DNA from: Macrococcoides bohemicum
GTDB taxonomy: Bacteria; Bacillota; Bacilli; Staphylococcales; Staphylococcaceae
Length of the DNA stretch: 64,000 nucleotides
NCBI RefSeq assembly: GCF_042658685.1
Contig: NZ_JBHSQY010000001.1
Direction: 5' to 3' (one strand)
Shown: positions 17,853 to 24,801 of the stretch, one piece after another
Numbering within the stretch: position 1 is the first letter of the stretch
How the letters are laid out: each line of letters opens with the position of its first letter
Translations under genes and position numbers: made by a program
Notes under the pieces: model-generated
Databases searched by the model: none
Told to the model about the DNA's origin: nothing
What the model saw: the letters and a program-made list of their open reading frames with translations, nothing else

Positions 17853-18658
17853 TGTCAGCTCCAATTGGTGTAATTGATTCTGGCGTAGGTGGTTTGACAG
17901 TGGCTAAAGAAATTATGCGTCAGCTGCCAAATGAATCAATTTGTTATTTAGGTGATGTCAGTCGGTGTCCTTATGGACCAAGACCTCCTGAGCAAGTGAA
18001 AGATTTTACCATTCAACTTGCTGAATTTCTATTAACGAAACATATAAAGATGCTCGTAATTGCATGTAATACAGCGACTGCAGTGGCTTTAGAACCATTG
18101 CAGAAAATGCTTTCTATACCTGTAATCGGTGTAATAGAACCAGGCGCACGTACTGCAATCATGACGACAACAAACAATCATGTGCTTGTACTAGGTACTG
18201 AGGGGACAATTAAGTCAGAAGCGTATCGTGATAAGATAAAATCCATCAATCCTAAAATAGAAGTCAATGGTGTAAGTTGTCCGGACTTTGTGCCATTAGT
18301 TGAGCAGGTAAGATATAAAGATCCTACAATATCAAATATCGTCATTCATAAAACATTGCGCGATTGGCGTCATGATAAGAGTGATACAGTCATCTTAGGG
18401 TGTACACATTATCCGTTATTACAGGATTATATTGAAAAGTATTTTGAAGGTGAAAAGAAAGTAATTTCATCTGGATTAGAAACGGCGAGGGAAGTAAGTG
18501 CATTACTTACATTTAGTCAGGAACATGCGAAATATAATGAAACGCCATATCATGAATTTTATGTTAATGGACCAACTGAGAAATTCGCCCGTATCGCTAA
18601 AGAATGGTTAAACGATGAAAACTTAAAAATACAATCAATACATTTGGAGGATATATGA
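17852..18658 (+). CDS. murI: Glutamate racemase
   Basis: Converts L-glutamate to D-glutamate for peptidoglycan. It has the N-terminal signature IGVIDSGVGGLTVAKEI and two catalytic cysteines, in IACNTATAVAL (Cys72) and LGCTHYPLL. Length (268 aa) is typical. It starts with GTG directly overlapping the marR stop and overlaps rdgB by 4 nt (ATGA), so these three genes and the phosphoesterase form one operon. Confidence 0.96.
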   Translation: MSAPIGVIDSGVGGLTVAKEIMRQLPNESICYLGDVSRCPYGPRPPEQVKDFTIQLAEFLLTKHIKMLVIACNTATAVALEPLQKMLSIPVIGVIEPGARTAIMTTTNNHVLVLGTEGTIKSEAYRDKIKSINPKIEVNGVSCPDFVPLVEQVRYKDPTISNIVIHKTLRDWRHDKSDTVILGCTHYPLLQDYIEKYFEGEKKVISSGLETAREVSALLTFSQEHAKYNETPYHEFYVNGPTEKFARIAKEWLNDENLKIQSIHLEDI

Positions 18659-19239
18659 AAGATATCGTAATCGCAACAGGTAATCAAGGAAAAATCAATG
18701 ATTTTAAACATATCTTTAAAGACTATAATGTTGTAGGTATAAAAAGTTTGATTCCAGACTTCGATGTAGAAGAAACGGGAACAACATTTGAAGAAAATGC
18801 TGCATTAAAGTCAGAATACGGAGCAAAAGTGTTAAATAAAATTGTTATTAGTGATGACTCAGGATTAGAAATTGATGCACTTGATAATGCACCTGGCGTG
18901 TATTCAGCGCGTTATTCAGGGGAAGATGCTACTGATGAGAAGAATCTTGAGCTTGTGCTTAAAAATATGCAGGATATAGATGAACGTCAGGCAAGATTTG
19001 TATGTGTGATTGCAGTCAGTATACCCGGCAAAGAGACACGCACCTTCCGAGGCGAAGTAGAAGGAGAATTACTACATGAACCTAAAGGTGAAAATGGATT
19101 TGGTTATGATCCGATATTTTATGTTGAAAGCAAAGGTAAGACGACAGCAGAAATGACTGGAGAAGAAAAAGCACAAATCTCACATAGAGGTAAAGCAATA
19201 CAAAAAATGCTGGAATCTGGCATAATTGAGGAGGCGTAA
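18655..19239 (+). CDS. rdgB: XTP/dITP diphosphatase (RdgB/HAM1 family)
   Basis: Removes non-canonical purine triphosphates (dITP, XTP) so that they are not built into DNA. It has the family motifs IATGNQGKINDFK at the N-terminus, the base-binding and catalytic VISDDSGLEIDAL, then the FGYDPIFYV and SHRGKA motifs near the end. It has 194 aa. The 4-nt overlap with murI and the overlap with the next gene show translational coupling. Confidence 0.95.
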   Translation: MKDIVIATGNQGKINDFKHIFKDYNVVGIKSLIPDFDVEETGTTFEENAALKSEYGAKVLNKIVISDDSGLEIDALDNAPGVYSARYSGEDATDEKNLELVLKNMQDIDERQARFVCVIAVSIPGKETRTFRGEVEGELLHEPKGENGFGYDPIFYVESKGKTTAEMTGEEKAQISHRGKAIQKMLESGIIEEA

Positions 19240-19241
19240 TG

Positions 19242-19742
19242 ATGAAATGGGTTGTTGTGAGTGATAATCATTCCATGAAAAATATATTAACCGATATTGT
19301 ATCAATTCATGATGATGCAGATGTCTATATTCATCTTGGTGATTCAGAATTTGATTATAATGATGCTGAATTAAAGCCTTATATTAAAATAAAAGGAAAC
19401 TGTGATTACGGAAAGGATTTTCATGATACATTTGAATTACAGCAAAATGATATTAATGCATTTTTAACGCATGGACATCTTTATCAAGTTGGTAATGGAC
19501 GTGAACGTTTAGCGAGTGTTGCACGTGATGCAGATTGTCAAATCGCTTTGTATGGTCACCTGCATGTAAAGCGTGTTGAAGTCGTTGAAGGTGTAGTATG
19601 CATTAATCCAGGTTCTATTGCACAGTCAAGAAGTCAGGAAGAAGAAACATATGCTGTTTTAACTTTTGATGAAAGTGATCAAATGGTTACTTTCTATAAT
19701 CAGCAGCATGAGATTGTTGGTAAAGAGATATTAATTTTTTAG
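19242..19742 (+). CDS. YfcE/MJ0936-type metallophosphoesterase
   Basis: A small calcineurin-like phosphodiesterase (166 aa) with all the metal motifs in order: SDNH near the N-terminus (the usual GDxHG-type motif), HLGDSEFD, KGNCD, LTHGH and YGHLHV. The physiological substrate is unknown. Of two adjacent ATGs, 19242 has the better spacing (7 nt) from GAGGAGG at 19228-19234. It corresponds to B. subtilis ysnB in position and type. Confidence 0.88.
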   Translation: MKWVVVSDNHSMKNILTDIVSIHDDADVYIHLGDSEFDYNDAELKPYIKIKGNCDYGKDFHDTFELQQNDINAFLTHGHLYQVGNGRERLASVARDADCQIALYGHLHVKRVEVVEGVVCINPGSIAQSRSQEEETYAVLTFDESDQMVTFYNQQHEIVGKEILIF

Positions 19743-19760
19743 AGTGTCAATTGAACGATT

Positions 19761-19797
19761 AAAATTAAGATAACAGTGATGCTATCTTAATTTTTGT
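19761..19797 (+). terminator. Terminator of the murI-rdgB operon
   Basis: AATTAAGATA and TATCTTAATT form a 10-bp stem with a 10-nt loop, followed by T5. Confidence 0.85.
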
Positions 19798-19870
19798 TGT
19801 GATATTAGAATAAATGTGTAAATATACTTTATTTATTATGGTTATAAATTAATTTCCTTACTAAATGTTA

Positions 19871-19900
19871 TTGACTTTATAGTCTGAAATTGATTATAAT
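19871..19900 (+). promoter_or_regulatory. Promoter of tRNA-Arg
   Basis: TTGACT at 19871-19876 and TATAAT at 19895-19900, spaced 18 bp, sit 22 bp before the mature tRNA. Confidence 0.75.
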
Positions 19901-19922
19901 TAATCTTGTCTTAAAAAATTAA

Positions 19923-19996
<74 letters not shown>

Positions 19997-20030
19997 CTAA
20001 TTTATAAATGATTTAAAATCATTTAAAATC

Positions 20031-20056
20031 AAAAAGCCCGTTACGACGGGCTTTTT
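20031..20056. terminator. Terminator just inside the prophage left end
   Basis: AAAAAGCCCGT and ACGGGCTTTTT form a perfect 11-bp stem around a TACG loop, so it works in both directions. It ends tRNA-Arg transcription in the lysogen and can also end the integrase transcript. The host's own tRNA terminator now lies beyond attR. Confidence 0.88.
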
Positions 20057-20133
20057 CTTATGTTTATATATTTTTTAATGTCATTAATAATCATAAAAAA
20101 TGGCGACAAAAAGGCGACGATTTGGCGATGCCT

Positions 20134-21159
20134 TTATATAGCCTGTAACACATTCATTGCTTTCTCATCTTCATCTACAAAAGTATCATTGAACATGTGC
20201 TGATAGATCTCTCTTGTAGTCGATACAGATGCGTGTCCTAAACGTTTAGAGATATATTCAATACTTAAACCTTTAGCATAAAGATATGAACAGTGTGTAT
20301 GTCTTAATGCATGTGAGGTGTATTCCTGAATACCTAACTGCTTACATATACGTTTAGATTGTTTATTAACAGCATTATTGGTTATTTTGAACGGAAAGCC
20401 ATCTATTTGGCGCGGTTTTGAATTTATGATACTTAATATATATTTCATATCTTTGCTTGGTATCGTGAGCCTACGTGGCGATAAATCGGTTTTACGCTCA
20501 TCTATAAAGATTGTATTATCTTTCTCATTTAGATATTCATATTTCAGATATCGTACACCCGAATAACGACAGCCAGTAATATGCATGATAAATAAAAATA
20601 AAGAACTATCCGCATCAGACTTCATTAATTGCTTCTTATAATCTTCATAAGCTTTTAACTGCATGAATTTATTATCTTCTGATACGTCTTTCGTTCCTGG
20701 AGAGTACGTGATCTGATGAATAATATTTTTAGTCATCAGTCCCTCAAATACAGCATTATCTAAACATGCTTTAATTTTACCGTTCAATTTTCTGATAGAT
20801 GCTTTCGCATGTGTCTTAGCATACTCATTTATAAACTCCTGGTATTGTGATCGTGTAATTTTCTTTAATTTCATTCTGCCGATTTTATGATTTTCTAAAA
20901 TATTGATAATTGTTGAATAAGACACATATGTCTTTTTACTTACTACAGGTTCTTTATATGTCTCACACCATAATTTAAAGTATTCATACAATGTATAATC
21001 TGCAGCTACATTTAATCCCTTATCTAATTCCAGGATTAACTCATTATATTTTCGTTTAGCTTCTGCCTGGGACTTGAATCCATATTTTCTATAACGTTTT
21101 CCTTCATGAACAAACTGCAGCTCATAAGTACTTTTATTCTTCGTTTTTCTTATTTTCAT
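20134..21159 (-). CDS. int: Phage integrase, tyrosine recombinase
   Basis: Catalyses integration at tRNA-Arg, and excision. Residues 1-55 form an arm-binding domain, about 60-155 a SAM-like core-binding domain, and about 165-335 the catalytic domain. The catalytic residues are Arg198 (HITGCRYSGVR), His283 and Arg286 (SHALRHTH), His309 (RLGHASVSTT) and the nucleophile Tyr319 (REIYQHMF). The ATG at 21159 is chosen for the AGGAG before it; a longer frame exists upstream but has no such site. The gene faces attL, about 130 bp away, and repeated TGGCGA motifs lie between them. Confidence 0.95.
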   Translation of the reverse strand: MKIRKTKNKSTYELQFVHEGKRYRKYGFKSQAEAKRKYNELILELDKGLNVAADYTLYEYFKLWCETYKEPVVSKKTYVSYSTIINILENHKIGRMKLKKITRSQYQEFINEYAKTHAKASIRKLNGKIKACLDNAVFEGLMTKNIIHQITYSPGTKDVSEDNKFMQLKAYEDYKKQLMKSDADSSLFLFIMHITGCRYSGVRYLKYEYLNEKDNTIFIDERKTDLSPRRLTIPSKDMKYILSIINSKPRQIDGFPFKITNNAVNKQSKRICKQLGIQEYTSHALRHTHCSYLYAKGLSIEYISKRLGHASVSTTREIYQHMFNDTFVDEDEKAMNVLQAI

Positions 21160-21275
21160 GATAACAACTCCTATTTTTATGATAAAATAGGGCATAGAAA
21201 AGAACCCTATTAATTTAGGTGACTTTTTGGCGGCTCTCTTAGACTTTGGCGAGGATAGGAGAGCCATATTTATTA

Positions 21276-21785
21276 TTATTGATGTTGAGATACTATAATC
21301 CTTTCAACAATTTTCCCGTCTGGTCTTGAAAAAATAACGTCATATTTCTTCCCAATTTTTTTACTTTCATAAACAAACTCATTCTCACTTTTTTGTTGTA
21401 CCATAGATGCATCATCTTCCATGTAATCAAAAGCATGTTCAGTTAAAAAGTTTTTATCTAAATCTATTGTTATCCCTAAGTTTTTATCTATTTCTTTCTC
21501 CACTTGAAATATATTATCTTTATCTCCCATGTATGAAATATTGTTTTTCTCATCAATGAAAAATAATCCTTTTTCTTTAAGGTTATCGCTCATAGATCCA
21601 TAAACATGATTTTCACTTGCAATATTACTCTGCTTTGTAGTTGTTTCATCAGAGCTTTTTTCTTTTGTTTTCGTTGCTGCTTTTTCTTCTGTTTTATTTT
21701 CTTTCTTTTCAGTTGTTTCCCCACCACATGCGCCTAATAATAATGCTGATGTAAATGTGAGACCCGCTAAAGCTTTAAAAGTCAT
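21276..21785 (-). CDS. Prophage-encoded lipoprotein
   Basis: This 169-aa protein has an N-terminal signal peptide ending in a clear lipobox (ALLLGAC, Cys at about 19), so it should be anchored to the outer face of the membrane. A low-complexity Lys/Glu/Thr linker (about 22-55) precedes a small C-terminal domain that I do not recognise. GGGAG precedes the start at 21785. It sits between integrase and repressor on the repressor strand, the position where temperate phages of Gram-positives often carry superinfection-exclusion lipoproteins expressed in the lysogen. That role is inferred from position and topology only. Confidence 0.7.
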   Translation of the reverse strand: MTFKALAGLTFTSALLLGACGGETTEKKENKTEEKAATKTKEKSSDETTTKQSNIASENHVYGSMSDNLKEKGLFFIDEKNNISYMGDKDNIFQVEKEIDKNLGITIDLDKNFLTEHAFDYMEDDASMVQQKSENEFVYESKKIGKKYDVIFSRPDGKIVERIIVSQHQ

Positions 21786-21839
21786 TATTACATCTCCCTT
21801 TTTATAATTATATGATAAAGGCAAAATGCCGAATATCCA

Positions 21840-22496
21840 TTAATATTTTCTGTGCATTCCCACAACACGGCCGATGAATCTAATCTCATCGTTAATATTA
21901 TAAAATTGAGGTTGATGTTCCGGATTATTTGATTCAGGCTGTAGAATAACCATATCACCGTTATATCTCACTCTTTTTAAAGTAGCGTTATATCCATTCA
22001 CCATAACTACTCCTATTTGACCATTTTCAATTACTGAATCTTTTTCAACAATAACCACGTCTCCATCTCTAAACTCCTTATCCATCGAATCACCATCAAC
22101 GAGTAGGCCGAAATGTTTTTTACCTGCTGTAAGCATTTCTTTAGATACATGCACATAATCAATAATATTTTCCTCAGTGTAAATCGGCAATCCTGCGGAA
22201 ATTTTCGATAAAACAGGTAATTCTATTACTGAAGTAATATAAGAAGAAGGAGATTCTTTAACAACTGAATTATCATTTTGTGATTTTTTGGAGTTGTCTT
22301 CTAGATCCATAATTTCTTCAGGCTTAATATTAAGACCTTTACAAATACGTATCACATTTTCAACTTTAGCGTTAAAAATTCCACGTTCTAATATTGATCT
22401 AACCGTTGTATAAGGTAAATCAATATCATTAGCAAAAGCTTTTACACTCCCAGCTTTTTGAATCATCAATTTTTTTAAATATAATTCTTTTTCCAT
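21840..22496 (-). CDS. CI-type phage repressor with S24 self-cleavage domain
   Basis: Maintains lysogeny by binding the operators at 22536-22674. The N-terminal HTH (about 7-60; FANDIDLPYTTVRSILERGI) is joined to an S24/LexA-like domain. This has a cleavage site Ala101-Gly102 (SAGLP), a nucleophile Ser137 (GDSMDKEF) and a general-base Lys174 (ATLKRV). The layout implies RecA-stimulated self-cleavage and SOS induction. Length is 218 aa. The gene is read leftward from PRM, divergent from the cro-like gene. Confidence 0.92.
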   Translation of the reverse strand: MEKELYLKKLMIQKAGSVKAFANDIDLPYTTVRSILERGIFNAKVENVIRICKGLNIKPEEIMDLEDNSKKSQNDNSVVKESPSSYITSVIELPVLSKISAGLPIYTEENIIDYVHVSKEMLTAGKKHFGLLVDGDSMDKEFRDGDVVIVEKDSVIENGQIGVVMVNGYNATLKRVRYNGDMVILQPESNNPEHQPQFYNINDEIRFIGRVVGMHRKY

Positions 22497-22527
22497 AATT
22501 ACAACCTCACTTGTGGTTTATAACTAT

Positions 22528-22556
22528 ATAATAACATTCGAAAAATCGTATATCAA
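22528..22556 (-). promoter_or_regulatory. PRM: promoter of the repressor gene
   Basis: On the minus strand, TTGATA (22551-22556) and TATTAT (22528-22533) are separated by 17 bp. The operator copy ATTCGAAAAATCGTAT at 22536-22551 occupies the spacer, so the repressor can control its own gene. Confidence 0.75.
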
Positions 22557-22674
22557 TTAAATTAATAAAATAAAATACGAATTTTAGTGTTGACTTAATA
22601 CGAAAATTCGTATATATTCGAATTAGGCCTTTTAAAGGCATATTTTTTTAAATTTATAACACGAATTTTCGTAT
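22536..22674. promoter_or_regulatory. Four-site operator region of the lysis-lysogeny switch
   Basis: The 16-bp element ATACGAAnnTTCGTAT occurs four times: ATTCGAAAAATCGTAT at 22536-22551, ATACGAATTTTAGTGT at 22575-22590, ATACGAAAATTCGTAT at 22598-22613 (best copy), and ACACGAATTTTCGTAT at 22659-22674. All lie between the divergent repressor and cro-like genes. Confidence 0.85.
22590..22618 (+). promoter_or_regulatory. PR: early lytic promoter
   Basis: TTGACT at 22590-22595 and TATATT at 22613-22618 are spaced 17 bp. The best operator copy fills the spacer, so bound repressor would block RNA polymerase. It drives the cro-like gene and the early operon. Confidence 0.82.
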
Positions 22675-22699
22675 CAAAAGAAAGAAGGAGGGAGGCACC

Positions 22700-22924
22700 A
22701 TGTTGACTAATTTAGAAAAAGTTAGAAAAGAAAAAGGGGTTTCATTAGTAGATATTGCAGATACATTGAAAGTCCGATATCAAACTGTTTCTGACAAAAT
22801 AAATGGAAAATCTGAATTCAAGTTCGGAGAAGCGTTAATTATCAAAAATGCTTATTTTCCTGAATATGATATCGAATTTCTATTTGCTTCTGATGAAAAA
22901 AATTTAGAAAAAGTAGGAGGATAA
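22700..22924 (+). CDS. Cro-like HTH regulator
   Basis: A 74-aa XRE-type DNA-binding protein (EKVRKEKGVSLVDIADTLKVRYQTVSDKINGKSEF). It is the first gene of the rightward early operon, divergent from the repressor, with a strong AGAAGGAGGGAGG ribosome binding site. By position it is the Cro analogue that would shut down PRM at the shared operators. Confidence 0.8.
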   Translation: MLTNLEKVRKEKGVSLVDIADTLKVRYQTVSDKINGKSEFKFGEALIIKNAYFPEYDIEFLFASDEKNLEKVGG

Positions 22925-22925
22925 C

Positions 22926-23105
22926 ATGAACGAATTAATCAAACAGTTCCTAGAATTTAGAAAACAGTTTACAAAAAAGCAATGGCATGAAATCAATCAA
23001 TTAGTTGATTCACGATTCAATAAAAAAGCCGCCGAGCTGCAACTCGACGACGAAGATATTCAAATAATATCCAATATGATTGAACATTCAAAAATTATGA
23101 AGTAA
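22926..23105 (+). CDS. Small early protein (59 aa)
   Basis: It starts 1 nt after the cro-like stop, with AGGAGGATA overlapping the end of that gene. The product is a charged helical protein (QFLEFRKQFTKKQWHEINQL, then AAELQLDDEDIQIISNMIE) with no recognised family. Its stop codon overlaps, tail-to-tail, the minus-strand gene that ends at 23095. Confidence 0.65.
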   Translation: MNELIKQFLEFRKQFTKKQWHEINQLVDSRFNKKAAELQLDDEDIQIISNMIEHSKIMK

Positions 23106-23334
23106 CGATCTGAATGAACATTGGGTGAATACGATAATCTCTTCCTTTGTAATTTACATAAACATAATCTTGTTGATACATTGTGTGACTTTCTTCTTTT
23201 GTTATCGGAGACCACAATTCAGCATTTTCTTCCCACCAAATAGAAGGATGTGCAAGATTAGGACCTATTTTACTATTAGGATCATCATGGAGATTTACCC
23301 ATTCACCTAATAAACAAACGTGGACTTGTTCCAT
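23095..23334 (-). CDS. Minus-strand cargo gene 1 (79 aa, unknown)
   Basis: A single gene running against the early operon, with its own leader: an extended -10 (TGATATAAT) and a strong AAAGGTGGTGG ribosome binding site 4 nt before the ATG at 23334. The product has a Trp/Tyr-rich composition (HPSIWWEENAELWSPITKEE, YQQDYVYVNYKGRDYRIHP) and no membrane segment. I recognise no family. The leader is nearly identical to those of the genes at 23523 and 26717, so it is probably a real, separately expressed gene. Confidence 0.6.
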   Translation of the reverse strand: MEQVHVCLLGEWVNLHDDPNSKIGPNLAHPSIWWEENAELWSPITKEESHTMYQQDYVYVNYKGRDYRIHPMFIQIVTS

Positions 23335-23375
23335 ATTACCACCACCTTTCATTATAAGATGAATTAATTATATCA
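23335..23375 (-). promoter_or_regulatory. Leader of minus-strand cargo gene 1
   Basis: On the plus strand this reads TTACCACCACCTTTC ... AATTATATCAG. On the minus strand that is an extended -10 (TGATATAAT, 23367-23375) about 30 bp upstream of GAAAGGTGGTGG. Copies occur at 23751-23792 and 26936-26976. Confidence 0.6.
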
Positions 23376-23392
23376 GTAAAAGGAGAAAGCAA

Positions 23393-23533
23393 ATGAACAA
23401 ACTACATTTATTAAAAATAGCCCTCTTAATCGTCATCTTGGCGGAGGAGATTAAGAGAGCTACAAGAAGATACTTTAGTAGAAAAGCACCTGGAAAAACT
23501 GAACTTATGCAGGGATTAAAAATTAATCTTTAA
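23393..23533 (+). CDS. Small early protein (46 aa)
   Basis: AAAGGAG stands 7 nt before the ATG. The N-terminal part is hydrophobic (LHLLKIALLIVILAE), followed by a strongly basic stretch (IKRATRRYFSRKAPGK); it may be a membrane-associated or DNA-binding peptide. Its stop overlaps the minus-strand gene ending at 23523 by 11 nt. No family is recognised. Confidence 0.5.
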   Translation: MNKLHLLKIALLIVILAEEIKRATRRYFSRKAPGKTELMQGLKINL

Positions 23534-23750
23534 AGTATCCTTCACTTTTCATAGTAGTAAGTACTTTATACAAAACGCTACTAGAAAATGACGTGGAAAG
23601 GTCTAGTGAAACAGCAATTGATTTTGTTAACTCAATATTTCCTTGATCATCGGAATAAGTCTTTACAGTTTCTCTAATTTTATCATAACAGAAATTCTCA
23701 TCACGAACCTCAGCAATCGATTGTTCAACTATTTCTTTAATTTCTTTCAT
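23523..23750 (-). CDS. Minus-strand cargo gene 2 (75 aa, helical, unknown)
   Basis: A separate minus-strand gene with the shared leader and an AAAGGTGGTG ribosome binding site. The product is soluble and mostly helical (MKEIKEIVEQSIAEVRDENF, then SIAVSLDLSTSFSSSVLYKV), and the last part could be a small winged-helix-like fold. I recognise no family. It overlaps the plus-strand 46-aa gene tail-to-tail by 11 bp. Confidence 0.6.
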   Translation of the reverse strand: MKEIKEIVEQSIAEVRDENFCYDKIRETVKTYSDDQGNIELTKSIAVSLDLSTSFSSSVLYKVLTTMKSEGYFKD

Positions 23751-23792
23751 ATTATCACCACCTTTCTTAGCTAGATTAAGAAAATTATATCA
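23751..23792 (-). promoter_or_regulatory. Leader of minus-strand cargo gene 2
   Basis: Plus-strand text ATCACCACCTTTC ... AAATTATATCAG; on the minus strand this is an extended -10 TGATATAAT (23784-23792) followed by GAAAGGTGGTG. It overlaps the AAAGGAG of the plus-strand gene starting at 23809. Confidence 0.6.
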
Positions 23793-23808
23793 GAAAGGAG
23801 CATTTTAC

Positions 23809-24108
23809 ATGACATTAACCAACGATTATATCGATAAGCGTATTGAAGAAAGAGTACAAGCATACTTCGAAGCAATGCAGCCTTTGTGGACTTTAGATGA
23901 TTTGAAAAAGAAGTTGAATGTCAAATCTGATAACTGGGCCAAAGATTTATTAAATCATCCACCTTATAAATCAGAAATTGAAAGTTTTGTACATTATCCG
24001 ACATCAAGAAGAGATCCATATCTCATGAAACCTGTAGAAATGAATAACTGGATCAATGAAAACTTCGAAAGAATATTTGAAGAAAAATATTTATGGAGGG
24101 TTAGTTAA
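23809..24108 (+). CDS. DUF771-like phage protein
   Basis: A 99-aa protein resembling the DUF771 family common in the early region of staphylococcal phages (TLDDLKKKLNVKSDNWAKDL, then the Trp-rich C-terminus MNNWINENFERIFEEKYLW). The fold suggests a small winged-helix-type DNA-binding protein. AAAGGAG precedes the start. Its stop shares one base with the next ATG. The function is not known. Confidence 0.7.
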   Translation: MTLTNDYIDKRIEERVQAYFEAMQPLWTLDDLKKKLNVKSDNWAKDLLNHPPYKSEIESFVHYPTSRRDPYLMKPVEMNNWINENFERIFEEKYLWRVS

Positions 24109-24287
24109 TGAAAACTGTAAAACTTATTGCAGCACAGTCATTAATGTCAATTATCGCTTTAGCAATAGCACTATCGACATCAGTAATTCTTAATTTAAAT
24201 TATGGAGCAATGATGTTGTTGTCATTAATTCTAGTGATCATTAGCGCAGGGGTATTAGTCGCAAATTCAGAGGTACAGCATGATTAA
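24108..24287 (+). CDS. Two-span membrane protein (59 aa)
   Basis: Two hydrophobic segments (LIAAQSLMSIIALAIALSTS and LNYGAMMLLSLILVIISAGV) and a short charged tail. It starts on the stop of the previous gene (TAATG) after TGGAGGG. No family is recognised; small two-span proteins are common in phage early operons. Confidence 0.6.
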   Translation: MKTVKLIAAQSLMSIIALAIALSTSVILNLNYGAMMLLSLILVIISAGVLVANSEVQHD

Positions 24288-24301
24288 ATGGAGAGAACAT
24301 G

Positions 24302-24472
24302 ATGTCGTTAAGAAGAGTTAAACATACAATCATCATTAAATATGACGAGCGACAGAAAAAGAAGTTTAGAGAAGATTTATACCATTACGAAAAAGATGAA
24401 AATGTATATGTTATTTACAAAATATTTCGAGATGGTAAAGGTGGCCAAATAAAGTTTTGCTATAAAAAATAA
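24302..24472 (+). CDS. Small basic early protein (56 aa)
   Basis: The ATG pair at 24299/24302 follows GGAGAG. The product is very basic (KYDERQKKKFREDLYHYEKD, then IFRDGKGGQIKFCYKK) and unrecognised. A 13-codon frame at 24280 overlaps the same area in another phase and is less convincing. Confidence 0.5.
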   Translation: MSLRRVKHTIIIKYDERQKKKFREDLYHYEKDENVYVIYKIFRDGKGGQIKFCYKK

Positions 24473-24473
24473 A

Positions 24474-24498
24474 AAACGCCTTTGGCAGAAGGCGCTTA
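24474..24498 (-). terminator. Minus-strand terminator-like hairpin
   Basis: GCGCCTTC and GAAGGCG-type arms (plus strand AACGCCTTTGGCAGAAGGCG) form a GC-rich hairpin. Only on the minus strand is it followed by a T run, so it points against the operon. Confidence 0.55.
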
Positions 24499-24543
24499 AG
24501 AAATATCACACTCAAAATATATCACAGAAAGGAAGTTTTGCAA

Positions 24544-24801
24544 ATGGCAGTTATCATGCCTGGTGATGCAAAAGTACTAAAAAGTTATGGATTTACTGAA
24601 AATCACTTAGATCCATTGAGATTCAAAAAACGTATTAACAACTTTGTTTATACGATTCATTTTCGTAATGAAATTGGATGGAGATTCTCATTTATTAATA
24701 TTTCAAACATGAAAAAAATGAATGAATTTTATTTCAAGACACTAAAAGAAGCATTAGATGAATTTGAAAAAATAGCAAAGGAGAAGTCAAATGAATCTTA
24801 A
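24544..24801 (+). CDS. Hypothetical early protein (85 aa)
   Basis: The ATG at 24544 lies 8 nt after AAAGGAAG; a TTG at 24538 is in frame but too close to that site. The protein has an alternating beta-like pattern (FVYTIHFRNEIGWRFSFINIS) and a C-terminal helix (LKEALDEFEKIAKEK). It overlaps the ATPase gene by 11 nt and is probably co-translated with it. No family is recognised. Confidence 0.6.
   Translation: MAVIMPGDAKVLKSYGFTENHLDPLRFKKRINNFVYTIHFRNEIGWRFSFINISNMKKMNEFYFKTLKEALDEFEKIAKEKSNES

Noticed and set aside
24280..24321. 13-codon frame MIKWREHDVVKKS
   Set aside because: Too short, and it overlaps a better supported 56-aa gene with a ribosome binding site.
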